DNA of 64,000 nt from JACCZX01 sp963824935 (GTDB lineage Bacteria; Pseudomonadota; Gammaproteobacteria; Burkholderiales; Burkholderiaceae_F): NCBI GenBank assembly GCA_963824935.1, contig CAWGRF010000022.1, positions 34,009 through 98,008 on the forward strand, written 5' to 3'. Every line of letters starts with the position of its first letter. Within the stretch, counting starts at the first letter, position 1. Of this stretch, positions 34,869 to 43,366 are shown piece after piece. The notes under the pieces were generated by a model, which saw only the letters and a program-made list of their open reading frames with translations, was not told the DNA's origin and searched no databases. The position numbers and the translations under genes are program-made.

Positions 34869-36114
34869 GGGCCGCGATATCGCCGTCCCTGCGCACCAGC
34901 GTAAACGCGATTGCCGCGGTTGCGAGTCCGCATGCGCAGATTGTCAATGTCAGTGGATACACGGTGCCGTTGTAACTCGCGCCGATCCAGATACCGATGC
35001 ACGTGGCGACCACCATCATTGTGAAACCCAGCAGCGCGGCGGCCGCGCCGGCTGCGTGGGGAAACGGCGCAATGGCGCCTGATTGCACCGGCGGCTGTAT
35101 CAGACCGTGCGAGAAGCCGACAAAGAACATCGGCGCGGCGATCGCCATCGGCTGATGAATTCCGCCTAGTGCCAGCGCTGCCATCGTTGTGCCGGCAGCG
35201 GTTTGGATCGATGCACCTACGCAGACGGTGCGTTGAATCCCGTAAATGACCAACAACCGGCGGCAGATCACGGTGCCGATCAGATAGCCGATGACCATGG
35301 CAGCGAATGTCAACGCGAAACGTGTCGGCGTCTGCCCCAGAATGTTGATCAGGACAAACGATGAACCTGAGAGGAATGCGAACAAGCTGGCGTACGTTGC
35401 CGCGGCCGACAGCGCGTATGCACGAAACGGAGGCGAGCGGACAACATCGGCGTAGATGCGCAGCATCGGGGCGAACTTCAGCGCATGCGGATTGCGGCGC
35501 GTATTGGTTTCTCTCAGCTTGAAGGCGGCAAAACAAGCAAGCATCAAAGAGAAGCCCGCCATCAGCGCAAACGATGAGCGCCAGCCGAACTGCGCATACA
35601 AGATCGCACCGACTAACGGTCCGATCAACGGCGCGAGGCTCATGATCGTTGCGGCATTCGCAATCATCCGTGCACCTTCGGCCGGCGTGTACAAATCGCG
35701 TACGAATCCCCGTGCACCGACCAGGCATGTGCAAGCGCCGATTGCCTGCAACACGCGGCTGGCAACCAGTACTTCGAGCGAAGGCGCGATCATCGCGAGC
35801 ACACTTGCTGCGAGATAAGTCAATGCACCGGCGACGACGATCGGATAGCGGCCGAATCGATCCGATAACGGCCCCGCGATCAACTGCCAGATGCCGAACG
35901 CCGCGATGAACATCCACAGCGTCGACTGCACCGAGGCAACGCTCGCGCTGAAGTAATCTGCAATACCGGGCAACGTCGACAAATACAGATCGGTCGACAG
36001 CGGCTGCAGCATCGATAGGCCCGCGGTCAGCCACAGAATTGCGGTCGAAGTCAGTCCAGCGGCGGCGAGTCGCGCGCTCGACGCGCTGCTCACCTCCGAC
36101 GCAACACCGCTCAT
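34861..36114 (-). CDS. Bcr/CflA-type MFS drug efflux transporter
   Basis: The product has 417 residues with 12 predicted hydrophobic segments. QPLSTDLYLSTLPGIADYF in TM1, GPLSDRFGRYPIVVAG (motif A) and RVLQAIGACTCLVGARGFVRDLY match the Bcr/CflA group. These pumps export sulfonamides, bicyclomycin or similar compounds with proton antiport. The start overlaps the mutL stop by 4 bases and its end overlaps miaA, so all three are one operon. Confidence 0.93.
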   Translation of the reverse strand: MSGVASEVSSASSARLAAAGLTSTAILWLTAGLSMLQPLSTDLYLSTLPGIADYFSASVASVQSTLWMFIAAFGIWQLIAGPLSDRFGRYPIVVAGALTYLAASVLAMIAPSLEVLVASRVLQAIGACTCLVGARGFVRDLYTPAEGARMIANAATIMSLAPLIGPLVGAILYAQFGWRSSFALMAGFSLMLACFAAFKLRETNTRRNPHALKFAPMLRIYADVVRSPPFRAYALSAAATYASLFAFLSGSSFVLINILGQTPTRFALTFAAMVIGYLIGTVICRRLLVIYGIQRTVCVGASIQTAAGTTMAALALGGIHQPMAIAAPMFFVGFSHGLIQPPVQSGAIAPFPHAAGAAAALLGFTMMVVATCIGIWIGASYNGTVYPLTLTICACGLATAAIAFTLVRRDGDIAAHG

Positions 36115-37859
36115 CGGCCGCGCAAAAATAGCTTATCGAGATCGCCTACCGCGAGCTGAATCCAGGTGGGTCGCCCATGATTGCACTGATCGGCGCGCTC
36201 GGTCGCTTCCATCTCGCGCAGCAGCGCGTTCATTTCGTCAATCGTTAATCTGCGGTTCGCGCGGACCGCCCCGTGGCACGCCAAGGTCGAGAGCAATTCG
36301 TTCCGGTGCTCGGTCAGCACGCGCGAGCCGCCGTATTCGCGCACGTCGCGCAGCACGTCGCGCGTCAGCTGTGCGCCGTCGGCTTGCGAGAGCAGGGCGG
36401 GCACGCCGCGCAGCGCAAGCTGGGTCGGGGAAGCCAGCGAAACGTCGAGCCCGAGTTGTGCCAGCAGCTCGCCTTGCTCCGTTGCGGTCGCGATCTCGAC
36501 GGCAGCTGCAGAAAACACCTGCGGAATCAACAGCCGCTGCTGCGGAATCTCGCGCCGGTCAAGCTGCCGCTTCAGTTTCTCGTAGACGATTCGCTCGTGC
36601 GCGGCATGCATGTCGACGATGACCAGCCCGCGATCGTTCTGCGCCAGTATGTAGATGCCGGAGAGCTGTGCGACGGCAAAGCCGAGCGGCAGATCTTGTT
36701 GTTCATCGCTGGCGTTCTTCGCCAACGCGATCGGTCCTTCGGCCACGTCTTGGGCCAATGAGGCCAGATAATCCGCCACGCTTTGCGCAACTCCGAACGA
36801 CGTCTGATGCAGCGGCGTCGTGCGATACGCGAGATCGGGCGCGGGGCGCGGCGACGCGGCCGGTTGCACCGAGTGCGCAAGCGCAGCCTGCACCGCATGC
36901 ATCACGAACTGATGAATGCTCGACGAATCGCGAAACCTGACCTCGATCTTGGTCGGATGCACGTTGACATCGACGCGCTTCGGATCGATCGACAGGTACA
37001 GGCAGTACATCGGCTGCGATGCGCCGTGCAGGACGTCGGCATAGGCAGCGCGTACCGCGTGCGTCAACACCTTGTCGCGCACGTAGCGGCCATTGACGAA
37101 AAAATACTGCGCATCAGCACGCGCGCGACTGGCGGTCGGTGCCCCGACCCAGCCGTACACGCGAACTGCGCCGGCATCCTGCTCGACCTCGCGCCGGGCG
37201 GCCGCGAACTCTTCGGGCATCAAGCGCAGTGCGCGCTCTCGCGGCGCCTGCGGCGGCAACGCGAGCACGGTACGTCCCTGATGCGTCACGGTAAATGCCA
37301 CCGATGAATGCGCGGCGGCTGCACGTTCGACCTGGGTCAGGCAGTGCGCCAGCTCGGTTGCCTCTGATCGCAGAAACTTTCGGCGTGCGGGCGTCTTGTG
37401 AAACAAATCCGCGACCTCGATGCGAGTGCCGATCATGCCAGCGGCCGGCTCGGTTCCATCAACCCCGCCACGCACGCAGAACGCACCGTCGGCGCCGGCG
37501 ACTTTCGACGTAATCGCAACGTCAGCGACCGAAGCGATCGACGCCAGCGCTTCGCCGCGAAATCCGAGCGACTCCACACCCTCGAGTTCTTCGAGGCTCG
37601 CGATCTTGCTGGTCGCATGCCGCGTCAACGCGAGCGGCAACTCGTCGCGTGGAATGCCGCCGCCGTTATCGGTGACGACGATGCGCTTGATTCCGCCGCC
37701 GTCGAGCCTGACATCGATCTGCGTTGCGCCCGCGTCGAGACTGTTTTCGAGCAACTCCTTGACGACCGATGCCGGACGCTCGACGACTTCGCCCGCGGCG
37801 ATCTGGCTGATCAGTGCGTCCGCCAAAGGCCGGATTGCGCGACGAAGGGTGGCAGTCAT
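36111..37859 (-). CDS. mutL: DNA mismatch repair protein MutL
   Basis: From ATG 37859 (MTATLRRAIRPLADAL) the product has 582 residues. The GHKL ATPase part has ISQIAAGEVVERPASVVKEL, ENSLDAGAT, VTDNGGGIP and SLGFRGEALASI. The C-terminal dimerisation domain ends HGRPTWIQLAVGDLDKLFL. The C-terminal endonuclease motif DQHAAHERI appears as VDMHAAHERIVYE, a common variant in MutH-less bacteria. A TATAAT only 6 bases before the ATG suggests a leaderless transcript. Confidence 0.96.
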   Translation of the reverse strand: MTATLRRAIRPLADALISQIAAGEVVERPASVVKELLENSLDAGATQIDVRLDGGGIKRIVVTDNGGGIPRDELPLALTRHATSKIASLEELEGVESLGFRGEALASIASVADVAITSKVAGADGAFCVRGGVDGTEPAAGMIGTRIEVADLFHKTPARRKFLRSEATELAHCLTQVERAAAAHSSVAFTVTHQGRTVLALPPQAPRERALRLMPEEFAAARREVEQDAGAVRVYGWVGAPTASRARADAQYFFVNGRYVRDKVLTHAVRAAYADVLHGASQPMYCLYLSIDPKRVDVNVHPTKIEVRFRDSSSIHQFVMHAVQAALAHSVQPAASPRPAPDLAYRTTPLHQTSFGVAQSVADYLASLAQDVAEGPIALAKNASDEQQDLPLGFAVAQLSGIYILAQNDRGLVIVDMHAAHERIVYEKLKRQLDRREIPQQRLLIPQVFSAAAVEIATATEQGELLAQLGLDVSLASPTQLALRGVPALLSQADGAQLTRDVLRDVREYGGSRVLTEHRNELLSTLACHGAVRANRRLTIDEMNALLREMEATERADQCNHGRPTWIQLAVGDLDKLFLRGR

Positions 37860-37865
37860 GTCGCG

Positions 37866-37871
37866 ATTATA
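37866..37871 (-). promoter_or_regulatory. Candidate -10 box very close to the mutL start
   Basis: TATAAT (minus strand, context CCTATAATCGCGACATG) ends 6 bases before the mutL ATG. A transcript from this box would start at or next to the A of ATG. No convincing -35 hexamer is seen 16-18 bases upstream, so the call is tentative. The dedA gene diverges 93 bases away. Confidence 0.35.
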
Positions 37872-37963
37872 GGAATGGCACGCGAGCGGTTGGCCGCTTT
37901 GCCTCACGTATGATCCGCGCTGCTTTGCTCCCCTCGCGCGTCAGCGCTACCTGTATTGCTCCG

Positions 37964-38638
37964 ATGGAAGGCATTAACTGGTTCGACCTGTTCACGGCGA
38001 CCGATCGCTTTCTCTCGGCGATTGTCGAACGCAACACCTTGCTCGTCTACGTCGTGCTGTTCTCGATTTTCTTTTCCGAGACCGGGCTGGTGTTCATGGC
38101 GTTCCTGCCTGGCGATTCGCTGCTGTTCGTCGCTGGTGCGGTTTCAGCGCTGCCGTCGGTGGAGGACAAGGGGCTCAACGTTCACTTGCTCGTGCTCATC
38201 ATCGCGACGGGTGCGGTGCTCGGCAATACGCTCAATTACTTTATCGGTGCGTGGCTTGGCAAGAAGGTCTACGACGGCACGATCGGCTGGATCGACCAGA
38301 CCGCGCTGATGAAGACGCACGACTTTTACGAGCGGCACGGTGGCAAGACGGTGATGATTTCTCGCTTTATTCCGGTCGTGCGTTCGTTCGCGCCGCTGGT
38401 CGCCGGCGCTTCGGGCATGGACTTCCGAAGATTTCAGTTCTTCAACGTGCTTGGCGCCGGTGTGTGGGTCGTGTCGCTCGTCTACGGCGGCTATCTGTTC
38501 GGCAACATGCCCGTTGTTCGCGAGCACCTTGGCTTGATCCTGATCGTCGGCATAGCGGCAGTGACTGGGCCGTTGATGCTGGCGGGACTGCTGCGCGTAC
38601 TGCGCCGCCGTCGGCCGATGCGCGTCGGAAACCGATAA
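37964..38638 (+). CDS. DedA family membrane protein
   Basis: The product has 224 residues from ATG 37964 (MEGINWFDLFTATD). SETGLVFMAFLPGDSLLFVAG holds the conserved acidic and Gly residues and GGKTVMISRFIPVVRSFAP the essential Arg residues of DedA/YqjA proteins. Four or five membrane segments are predicted. DedA proteins flip phospholipids such as undecaprenyl phosphate and support proton-dependent processes. The gene lies between two divergent or convergent cell-wall and repair genes: mutL upstream and the amidase downstream. Confidence 0.92.
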   Translation: MEGINWFDLFTATDRFLSAIVERNTLLVYVVLFSIFFSETGLVFMAFLPGDSLLFVAGAVSALPSVEDKGLNVHLLVLIIATGAVLGNTLNYFIGAWLGKKVYDGTIGWIDQTALMKTHDFYERHGGKTVMISRFIPVVRSFAPLVAGASGMDFRRFQFFNVLGAGVWVVSLVYGGYLFGNMPVVREHLGLILIVGIAAVTGPLMLAGLLRVLRRRRPMRVGNR

Positions 38639-38684
38639 CAGCCGCCGTAGCCCGCGGCGTGCACGGGTCGACACTCTGCGCACG

Positions 38685-39983
38685 CTACGTCAGTGGATTG
38701 CGCGCAAGCGGTGGGTTCTTCGCAAAGTAACGCTTGATACCGGCCAGAATCGCGCGCGCCATTTGGTCCTGGTATCCATCGTCGCGCAGCCGTTTCTCCT
38801 CGTCCGGATTGCTGATGAACGCCGTCTCGACCAGGATCGACGGGATATCCGGGGCCTTTAGTACTGCGAATCCTGCCTGCTCAACCTTCGGCTTGTGTAG
38901 CTGATTGATGCGCTCGAGCTCGCGCAGCACCGCGCCGCCGAGCTTCAGGCTGTCGTTGATCTGCGCCGTGGTCGACAGATCGAGCAACACGCGTTGCAGT
39001 TGACGATCGTGCGTGGCGAGGTTGATGCCGCCGACGCGATCGGCGCTGTTTTCTTTGTTGGCCATATAGGCCGCCGCGCTGCTCGATGCTCCGTTTTCGG
39101 ACAGCGCAAATACCGATGAGCCGCGTGCATCGGGCCTGATCCACGCATCGGCGTGGATCGAGACGAATAAATCGGCGTGCACCGCGCGCGCCTTTGCGAC
39201 TCGCGTGCGCAACGGCACGAAGTAATCGCCGTCACGCGTCATCGCGACTCGCATTTGTGGATCGGCCGCGATCATTTCGCGCAGGCGGTGACCGATTTCG
39301 AGTGTGACGGTCTTTTCATACGTCCCGCCGCGGCCGATGGCACCGGGGTCTTCGCCGCCATGGCCCGGGTCGATCGCCACCGTGATGATTCGCTGCACGT
39401 CGGGCGGTGCGGGATGCGTGCTCGGGCGCTGAGCGGTCGCGGGGGATTTGCCGTCCGATCGTGCCGACGAATCGGCCTCGCGCCGCTTTGCGTGTTCGCG
39501 CAGTAACGCCAGCAAAGGGTCGGGCGGGTTGACCGGATACAAATCCATGACGAGTCGATGCTGATACGGCCCGACCGGTTCGAGCGAAAACACCTGCGGC
39601 TTGATGTCTTCCTTCAACTCGATCACGAGCCGCGCGACCCGCGGGCGATTCTGGCCGACGCGCACCAAAGCGATGTACGGATCGTTTGCTTCGACCTTGC
39701 CGACCAGTTCCTTCAAGGTGGGCGTCAGGTCGAGGCCGTCGATGTCGACCACCAGCCGCAGCGGATGCGCCGGATCGCGCACCATGAAGTGCGAGAAGGA
39801 GAGCGGACCGTCGTGCTCGAGCGTTACGCGCGTGTACTCCTCTGCGGGCCATACGCGCACTGCGAGCAGTGTCGCGCCGCGCGCAATTTCGTGATGGGTC
39901 AGCGCGAGGACGAGGGTGCCTGCGCTGGCGGTGATGAACCGCCGTCGGTCGCTGGGATTCTCGCCATCGCGTCGCTCAGACAT
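38685..39983 (-). CDS. N-acetylmuramoyl-L-alanine amidase (AmiC-like, Tat-exported)
   Basis: From ATG 39983 (MSERRDGENPSDRRRFIT) the product has 432 residues. DRRRFITASAGTLVLAL is a probable twin-arginine signal. An AMIN domain follows (residues about 40-140), then a Ser/Pro-rich linker and the Amidase_3 domain with ITVAIDPGHGGEDPGAIG, VSIHADAW and SILVETAFISNPDEE, holding Zn ligands H, E, H and the catalytic Glu. It cleaves septal peptidoglycan in the periplasm. The start overlaps the tsaE end by 85 bases. Confidence 0.94.
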   Translation of the reverse strand: MSERRDGENPSDRRRFITASAGTLVLALTHHEIARGATLLAVRVWPAEEYTRVTLEHDGPLSFSHFMVRDPAHPLRLVVDIDGLDLTPTLKELVGKVEANDPYIALVRVGQNRPRVARLVIELKEDIKPQVFSLEPVGPYQHRLVMDLYPVNPPDPLLALLREHAKRREADSSARSDGKSPATAQRPSTHPAPPDVQRIITVAIDPGHGGEDPGAIGRGGTYEKTVTLEIGHRLREMIAADPQMRVAMTRDGDYFVPLRTRVAKARAVHADLFVSIHADAWIRPDARGSSVFALSENGASSSAAAYMANKENSADRVGGINLATHDRQLQRVLLDLSTTAQINDSLKLGGAVLRELERINQLHKPKVEQAGFAVLKAPDIPSILVETAFISNPDEEKRLRDDGYQDQMARAILAGIKRYFAKNPPLARNPLT

Positions 39984-40426
39984 ACGTTGCCCAATTCGCT
40001 TCCAGTAGTGATCGTCGCCCGCCGTCCATCGCCGTCCACCGTCAACGCGATCGAGATATCGGCGGTTGGCAGCCGTGCTCCGGCGCGCTCCGGCCACTCG
40101 ACGGCGCAGATGCGGCCGGGTCCAAACAAGTCCCGAAAGCCCAAGCTTGCGAACTCGCCAGGATCCCTAAGTCGATAAAAATCAAAGTGGTAGAAGTCTA
40201 AGCTCGAAACCGCATAAGGTTCAAGCAGGGCAAACGTGGGGCTTTTGACCGTGCCCTCGACGCCCAGCCCGCGCAGCAGGGCTCGCACCAGCGCAGTCTT
40301 GCCCGCGCCTAGGTCGCCGGAAAGATCGAGTTGGAGCCCCGCCGCGCGTATGGCGTTTAGATGTTGCTTCACCGCGTCGGCCATCGAACGCCCGAGGGCA
40401 TCGGTGGCCGCCGCGTTCTGAAGCAT
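39899..40426 (-). CDS. tsaE: tRNA threonylcarbamoyladenosine biosynthesis ATPase TsaE
   Basis: The product has 175 residues from ATG 40426; GTG 40441 is an alternative. LDLSGDLGAGKTALVRALL is Walker A, VKSPTFALLEPY and FYHFDFYRLRDPGEF are TsaE motifs and AVEWPERA is the conserved end of the core. With TsaB and TsaD it forms t6A37 on tRNAs reading ANN codons. The C-terminal 25 residues extend beyond the usual core and overlap the amidase start. It is divergent from queG. Confidence 0.94.
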   Translation of the reverse strand: MLQNAAATDALGRSMADAVKQHLNAIRAAGLQLDLSGDLGAGKTALVRALLRGLGVEGTVKSPTFALLEPYAVSSLDFYHFDFYRLRDPGEFASLGFRDLFGPGRICAVEWPERAGARLPTADISIALTVDGDGRRATITTGSELGNVCLSDAMARIPATDGGSSPPAQAPSSSR

Positions 40427-40657
40427 GAAGGAAACGGGCACGTGGGTTTATCTGATCGGCAGTGACTGCGTTGATGCTAAAACATCGTCGAGCACCTCGT
40501 ACGCACGGCTGTCAAGTCCAGTCGCGTCCGCGCGTTCGACAGAGATACCTAGAATCGATCAAATGACAAGCACCGTTGTCGCTGCGCCGACACAGCCCGC
40601 GCAGATGCGCACGCTCTAACCACGCTTGCCGAACGCATTCGCGCGTGGGGTGCCGAG

Positions 40658-41674
40658 TTGGGTTTTGCGCGCATCGGTATCTCGGATGTGGATGTGCAGC
40701 AGGCTTCTGCGCGACTCGACGCGTGGTTGGCGGAGGGCAAGCATGGCGAAATGGAGTATCTGCAGCGTCACTCCGCGTTGCGTGCCGATCCTGCGCGCCT
40801 ACTGCCGGGCGCGCTGCGCGTTATCGCGGCGCGCATGGATTACTTGCCGCGCGATACCCCGGACGACTGGGTTCAGCGCGAATTCAACCGCGTGGCGGAA
40901 CCGAACGTCGCGGTCGTGTCGATCTATGCGCGCGGCCGCGACTACCACAAGATCATGCGCGAGCGCTTGCAGAAGCTGGCTTCGCGAATCGAAGCGGAAG
41001 TCGGCCGTATCGGCTATCGCGTCGCGACAGACTCGGCGCCGGTGCTCGAAGTCGAACTGGCGCGCAAAGCCGGAATAGGCTGGCGCGGCAAGCACACGTT
41101 GCTGCTGTCGCAGGATGCCGGCTCGATGTTCTTTCTCGGCGAAATCCTGACCGACCTGCCGCTACCGATCGACGCTCCGACGGGTGATCACTGCGGGACG
41201 TGCTCGCGCTGCATCGACATCTGCCCGACGCAGGCGATCACTGCGCCGTATCAGCTCGATGCACGCCGCTGCATTTCGTATCTGACGATCGAACATCACG
41301 GATCGATTCCGATCGAGCTGCGCCCGCTGATCGGAAATCGAGTCTATGGATGCGACGACTGCCAGCTCGTATGCCCCTGGAACAAGTTCGCGCGCAAGGC
41401 CGAGTTGCCCGACTTCGATGTCCGCAACGGCCTCGATTGCGCGACGCTGATCGAGCTTTTTGCTTGGGATGAAGTGCAATTCAATGAGCGGCATGCCGGC
41501 TCCGCGATTCGGCGCATCGACTACGAACGATGGCTGCGCAACATTGCAGTGGCGCTCGGCAATGCGCCGACATCGCCTGAAGTCCTCGCCGCATTGCGCA
41601 CTCGAGCCGATCATCCGAGCGCGCTGGTGCGCGAGCATGTGGCATGGGCGCTGACGCGGCATGCGGCCAACTGA
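40658..41674 (+). CDS. queG: Epoxyqueuosine reductase
   Basis: The visible frame gives 338 residues and includes the two 4Fe-4S clusters GDHCGTCSRCIDICPTQAI and YGCDDCQLVCPWNKF plus GRDYHKIMRERL (cobalamin-binding domain). It reduces epoxyqueuosine to queuosine, the last step after QueA/Tgt. The normal N-terminus (LTTLAERIRAWGAELGF) is readable in frame from 40614 but has no start; an ATG at 40563 (MTSTVVAAPTQPAQMRTL) fits if one base is missing near 40610-40616. The start given is a TTG and is doubtful. The rest is intact. Confidence 0.9.
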   Translation: MGFARIGISDVDVQQASARLDAWLAEGKHGEMEYLQRHSALRADPARLLPGALRVIAARMDYLPRDTPDDWVQREFNRVAEPNVAVVSIYARGRDYHKIMRERLQKLASRIEAEVGRIGYRVATDSAPVLEVELARKAGIGWRGKHTLLLSQDAGSMFFLGEILTDLPLPIDAPTGDHCGTCSRCIDICPTQAITAPYQLDARRCISYLTIEHHGSIPIELRPLIGNRVYGCDDCQLVCPWNKFARKAELPDFDVRNGLDCATLIELFAWDEVQFNERHAGSAIRRIDYERWLRNIAVALGNAPTSPEVLAALRTRADHPSALVREHVAWALTRHAAN

Positions 41675-41686
41675 AGCTTCGCCTGA

Positions 41687-41727
41687 CCTCGCCTTTATAC
41701 TTCACAGTTCGCTTGCGAGGCGTTTTT
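41687..41727 (+). terminator. Possible weak terminator after queG
   Basis: CCTCGC at 41687-41692 can pair with GCGAGG at 41715-41720, followed by CG and TTTTT at 41723-41727. The loop is 22 bases, long for a factor-independent terminator, so confidence is low. It lies between the queG stop and tRNA-Thr. Confidence 0.3.
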
Positions 41728-41752
41728 GGTGTACGTGGCCGCGCGGAGCATC

Positions 41753-41828
41753 GCCGCTGTAGCTCAGTTGGTAGAGCAGCGCATTCGTAATGCGAAGGTC
41801 GGAGGTTCGACTCCTCTCAGCGGCACCA
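41753..41828 (+). tRNA. tRNA-Thr (anticodon CGT)
   Basis: The 76-base gene begins GCCGCTGTAGCTCAGTTGG and ends CAGCGGCACCA. The anticodon loop TTCGTAA gives CGT, reading ACG. The T-arm GGAGGTTCGACTCC is normal. It stands alone between queG and the DsrE gene. Confidence 0.97.
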
Positions 41829-41862
41829 ACTTTGCGAGTTCACGCTCGCATGAAAGAAACGC

Positions 41863-42279
41863 ATGATCAGGCATCGTTTACTGGTGGCAATCGCAGCAGC
41901 GTTGTTTTCATGCGCTGCATTTGCACAGGACAAGGTTGTGTATCACTTCGGCGAGGGACTCGCACAAGCGACCAACGGCTTGCGCAACATTCGCAATCAT
42001 CTTGAAGTCGATCCAAAGGCCAAAATCGTCGTCGTCGCGCATGCGCAGGGCGTGGATTTCCTGATGCATGGCGCGCAGGACGCCAACAAGAATCCATATG
42101 ACGCGATTGTCCAGGACCTGAAGGCGCAGGGCGTGACGTTCGAAGTCTGCAAGATCACGCTGCGCAATCGCAAGCTCGAGGAAAAGCAGTTCATTCCGGA
42201 AGTGACGTACACGCCTTCCGGCGTGCAGCGAATCACACAACTGCAAAGCCGCGAGGGCTACGCGTACTTGAAGCCGTAG
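41863..42279 (+). CDS. Periplasmic DsrE-like protein
   Basis: The product has 138 residues with a Sec signal (MIRHRLLVAIAAALFSCAAFAQ, cleaved near residue 21). The mature part KVVYHFGEGLAQATNGLRNI with AKIVVVAHAQGVDFLM and VTFEVCKITLRNRKL is typical of DsrE/DsrF-like periplasmic proteins of Betaproteobacteria. One Cys (about residue 106) is in the position used in sulfur-relay family members. The function is unknown; a role in sulfur or redox chemistry is suggested by family. The next gene begins 6 bases after the stop. Confidence 0.85.
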   Translation: MIRHRLLVAIAAALFSCAAFAQDKVVYHFGEGLAQATNGLRNIRNHLEVDPKAKIVVVAHAQGVDFLMHGAQDANKNPYDAIVQDLKAQGVTFEVCKITLRNRKLEEKQFIPEVTYTPSGVQRITQLQSREGYAYLKP

Positions 42280-42285
42280 TGTTGG

Positions 42286-43347
42286 ATGGGTTTTAACGTC
42301 ACCGTTCGTCCGAGCGGGCGTACGTTTAGCGTCGAAGGCGACGAAACGGTGCTCGACGCGGCGCTGCGCAACGGCGTCGGCCTCCAGTACGGCTGCAAGG
42401 ATGGTGCGTGCGGGACGTGCCGCGGCAAGTTGCTGGAAGGCCAGCTCGTGCATCGCGCGCACTCATCGTCGGCGCTGTCGGCAGCCGATGAGGCCAAGGG
42501 CTTTGCGCTCTTTTGCTCATCGCGCCCGCGCACCGATATCGTGATCGAAGCGCGAGAGCTGACCGGCTTCGGCGATATTCCGATTCGCAAGATGCCGGCA
42601 CGCATCGCCAAGATCGAATGGCCGGCGCCCGATGTCGCCGTGATTTCGCTGCAACTGCCGACCAACGAGCGATTGCAGTTTCGTGCCGGGCAGTATCTGG
42701 ACTTCATCCTGAAAGACGGCGCGCGCCGGCAGTATTCGATCGCAACGGCGCCGCATGCGGATCTTTTGATCGAGTTGCATATCCGGCGCACACCTGGCGG
42801 TGTCTTTACCGATCGCTTGTTCGGCGCAATCGAGCCGGCGGTCAAGGAGCGCGATATCCTGCGTATCGAGGCGCCGCTCGGCACGTTTTTCCTGCGCGAA
42901 GACAGCACGCGACCGATTGTGCTGCTCGCCAGCGGCACCGGTTTTGCGCCGGTCAAGGCGATTGCCGAGCATGTGTTCTACAAGCGGATCAACCGTGATG
43001 AGGCAGGCAAGCCGGCGCGTGAGGTATGGCTGTACTGGGGCGCGCGCGTGCGACGCGACCTGTACATGCCGCAACTGCCGGAGCAGTGGGCGCGCGAACA
43101 ACCGAATTTTCATTACATCCCGGTGTTGTCGGAGCCGCAGCCGGAGGACGCGTGGCAAGGCCGCACTGGCTTCGTTCATCTTGCCGTCATGCAGGATCTA
43201 CCCGATCTGTCGGCGTTTCAGGTCTATGCGTGCGGTGCACCCGTGATGACCGAAGCCGCGCGACGCGACTTCGTTGGACAATGCGGGTTGCCGGAGGATG
43301 AGTTCTTTGCCGACGCGTTCACTACGCAAGCGGATCTCGCCACCTAG
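42286..43347 (+). CDS. 2Fe-2S ferredoxin/NAD(P)H flavin reductase (CDP-6-deoxy-glucoseen reductase-like)
   Basis: The product has 353 residues in three domains. Ferredoxin: LQYGCKDGACGTCRGKLLEG with CSSRP (four Cys for 2Fe-2S). FAD: RAGQYLDFILKDGARRQYSIA. NAD: IVLLASGTGFAPVKAI. The order matches AscD/CDP-6-deoxy-delta-3,4-glucoseen reductase and the phenol-hydroxylase type electron donors, which share one annotation in Burkholderiales. The real acceptor is unknown. It starts 6 bases after the DsrE gene and precedes argC. Confidence 0.9.
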   Translation: MGFNVTVRPSGRTFSVEGDETVLDAALRNGVGLQYGCKDGACGTCRGKLLEGQLVHRAHSSSALSAADEAKGFALFCSSRPRTDIVIEARELTGFGDIPIRKMPARIAKIEWPAPDVAVISLQLPTNERLQFRAGQYLDFILKDGARRQYSIATAPHADLLIELHIRRTPGGVFTDRLFGAIEPAVKERDILRIEAPLGTFFLREDSTRPIVLLASGTGFAPVKAIAEHVFYKRINRDEAGKPAREVWLYWGARVRRDLYMPQLPEQWAREQPNFHYIPVLSEPQPEDAWQGRTGFVHLAVMQDLPDLSAFQVYACGAPVMTEAARRDFVGQCGLPEDEFFADAFTTQADLAT

Positions 43348-43366
43348 GAACGAACGGGAAACATAG

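Noticed and set aside
34676..36034. Minus-strand 452-codon frame overlapping the MFS gene
   Set aside because: It is Arg/Cys/Asp-rich with no membrane segments; the MFS frame is clearly real.
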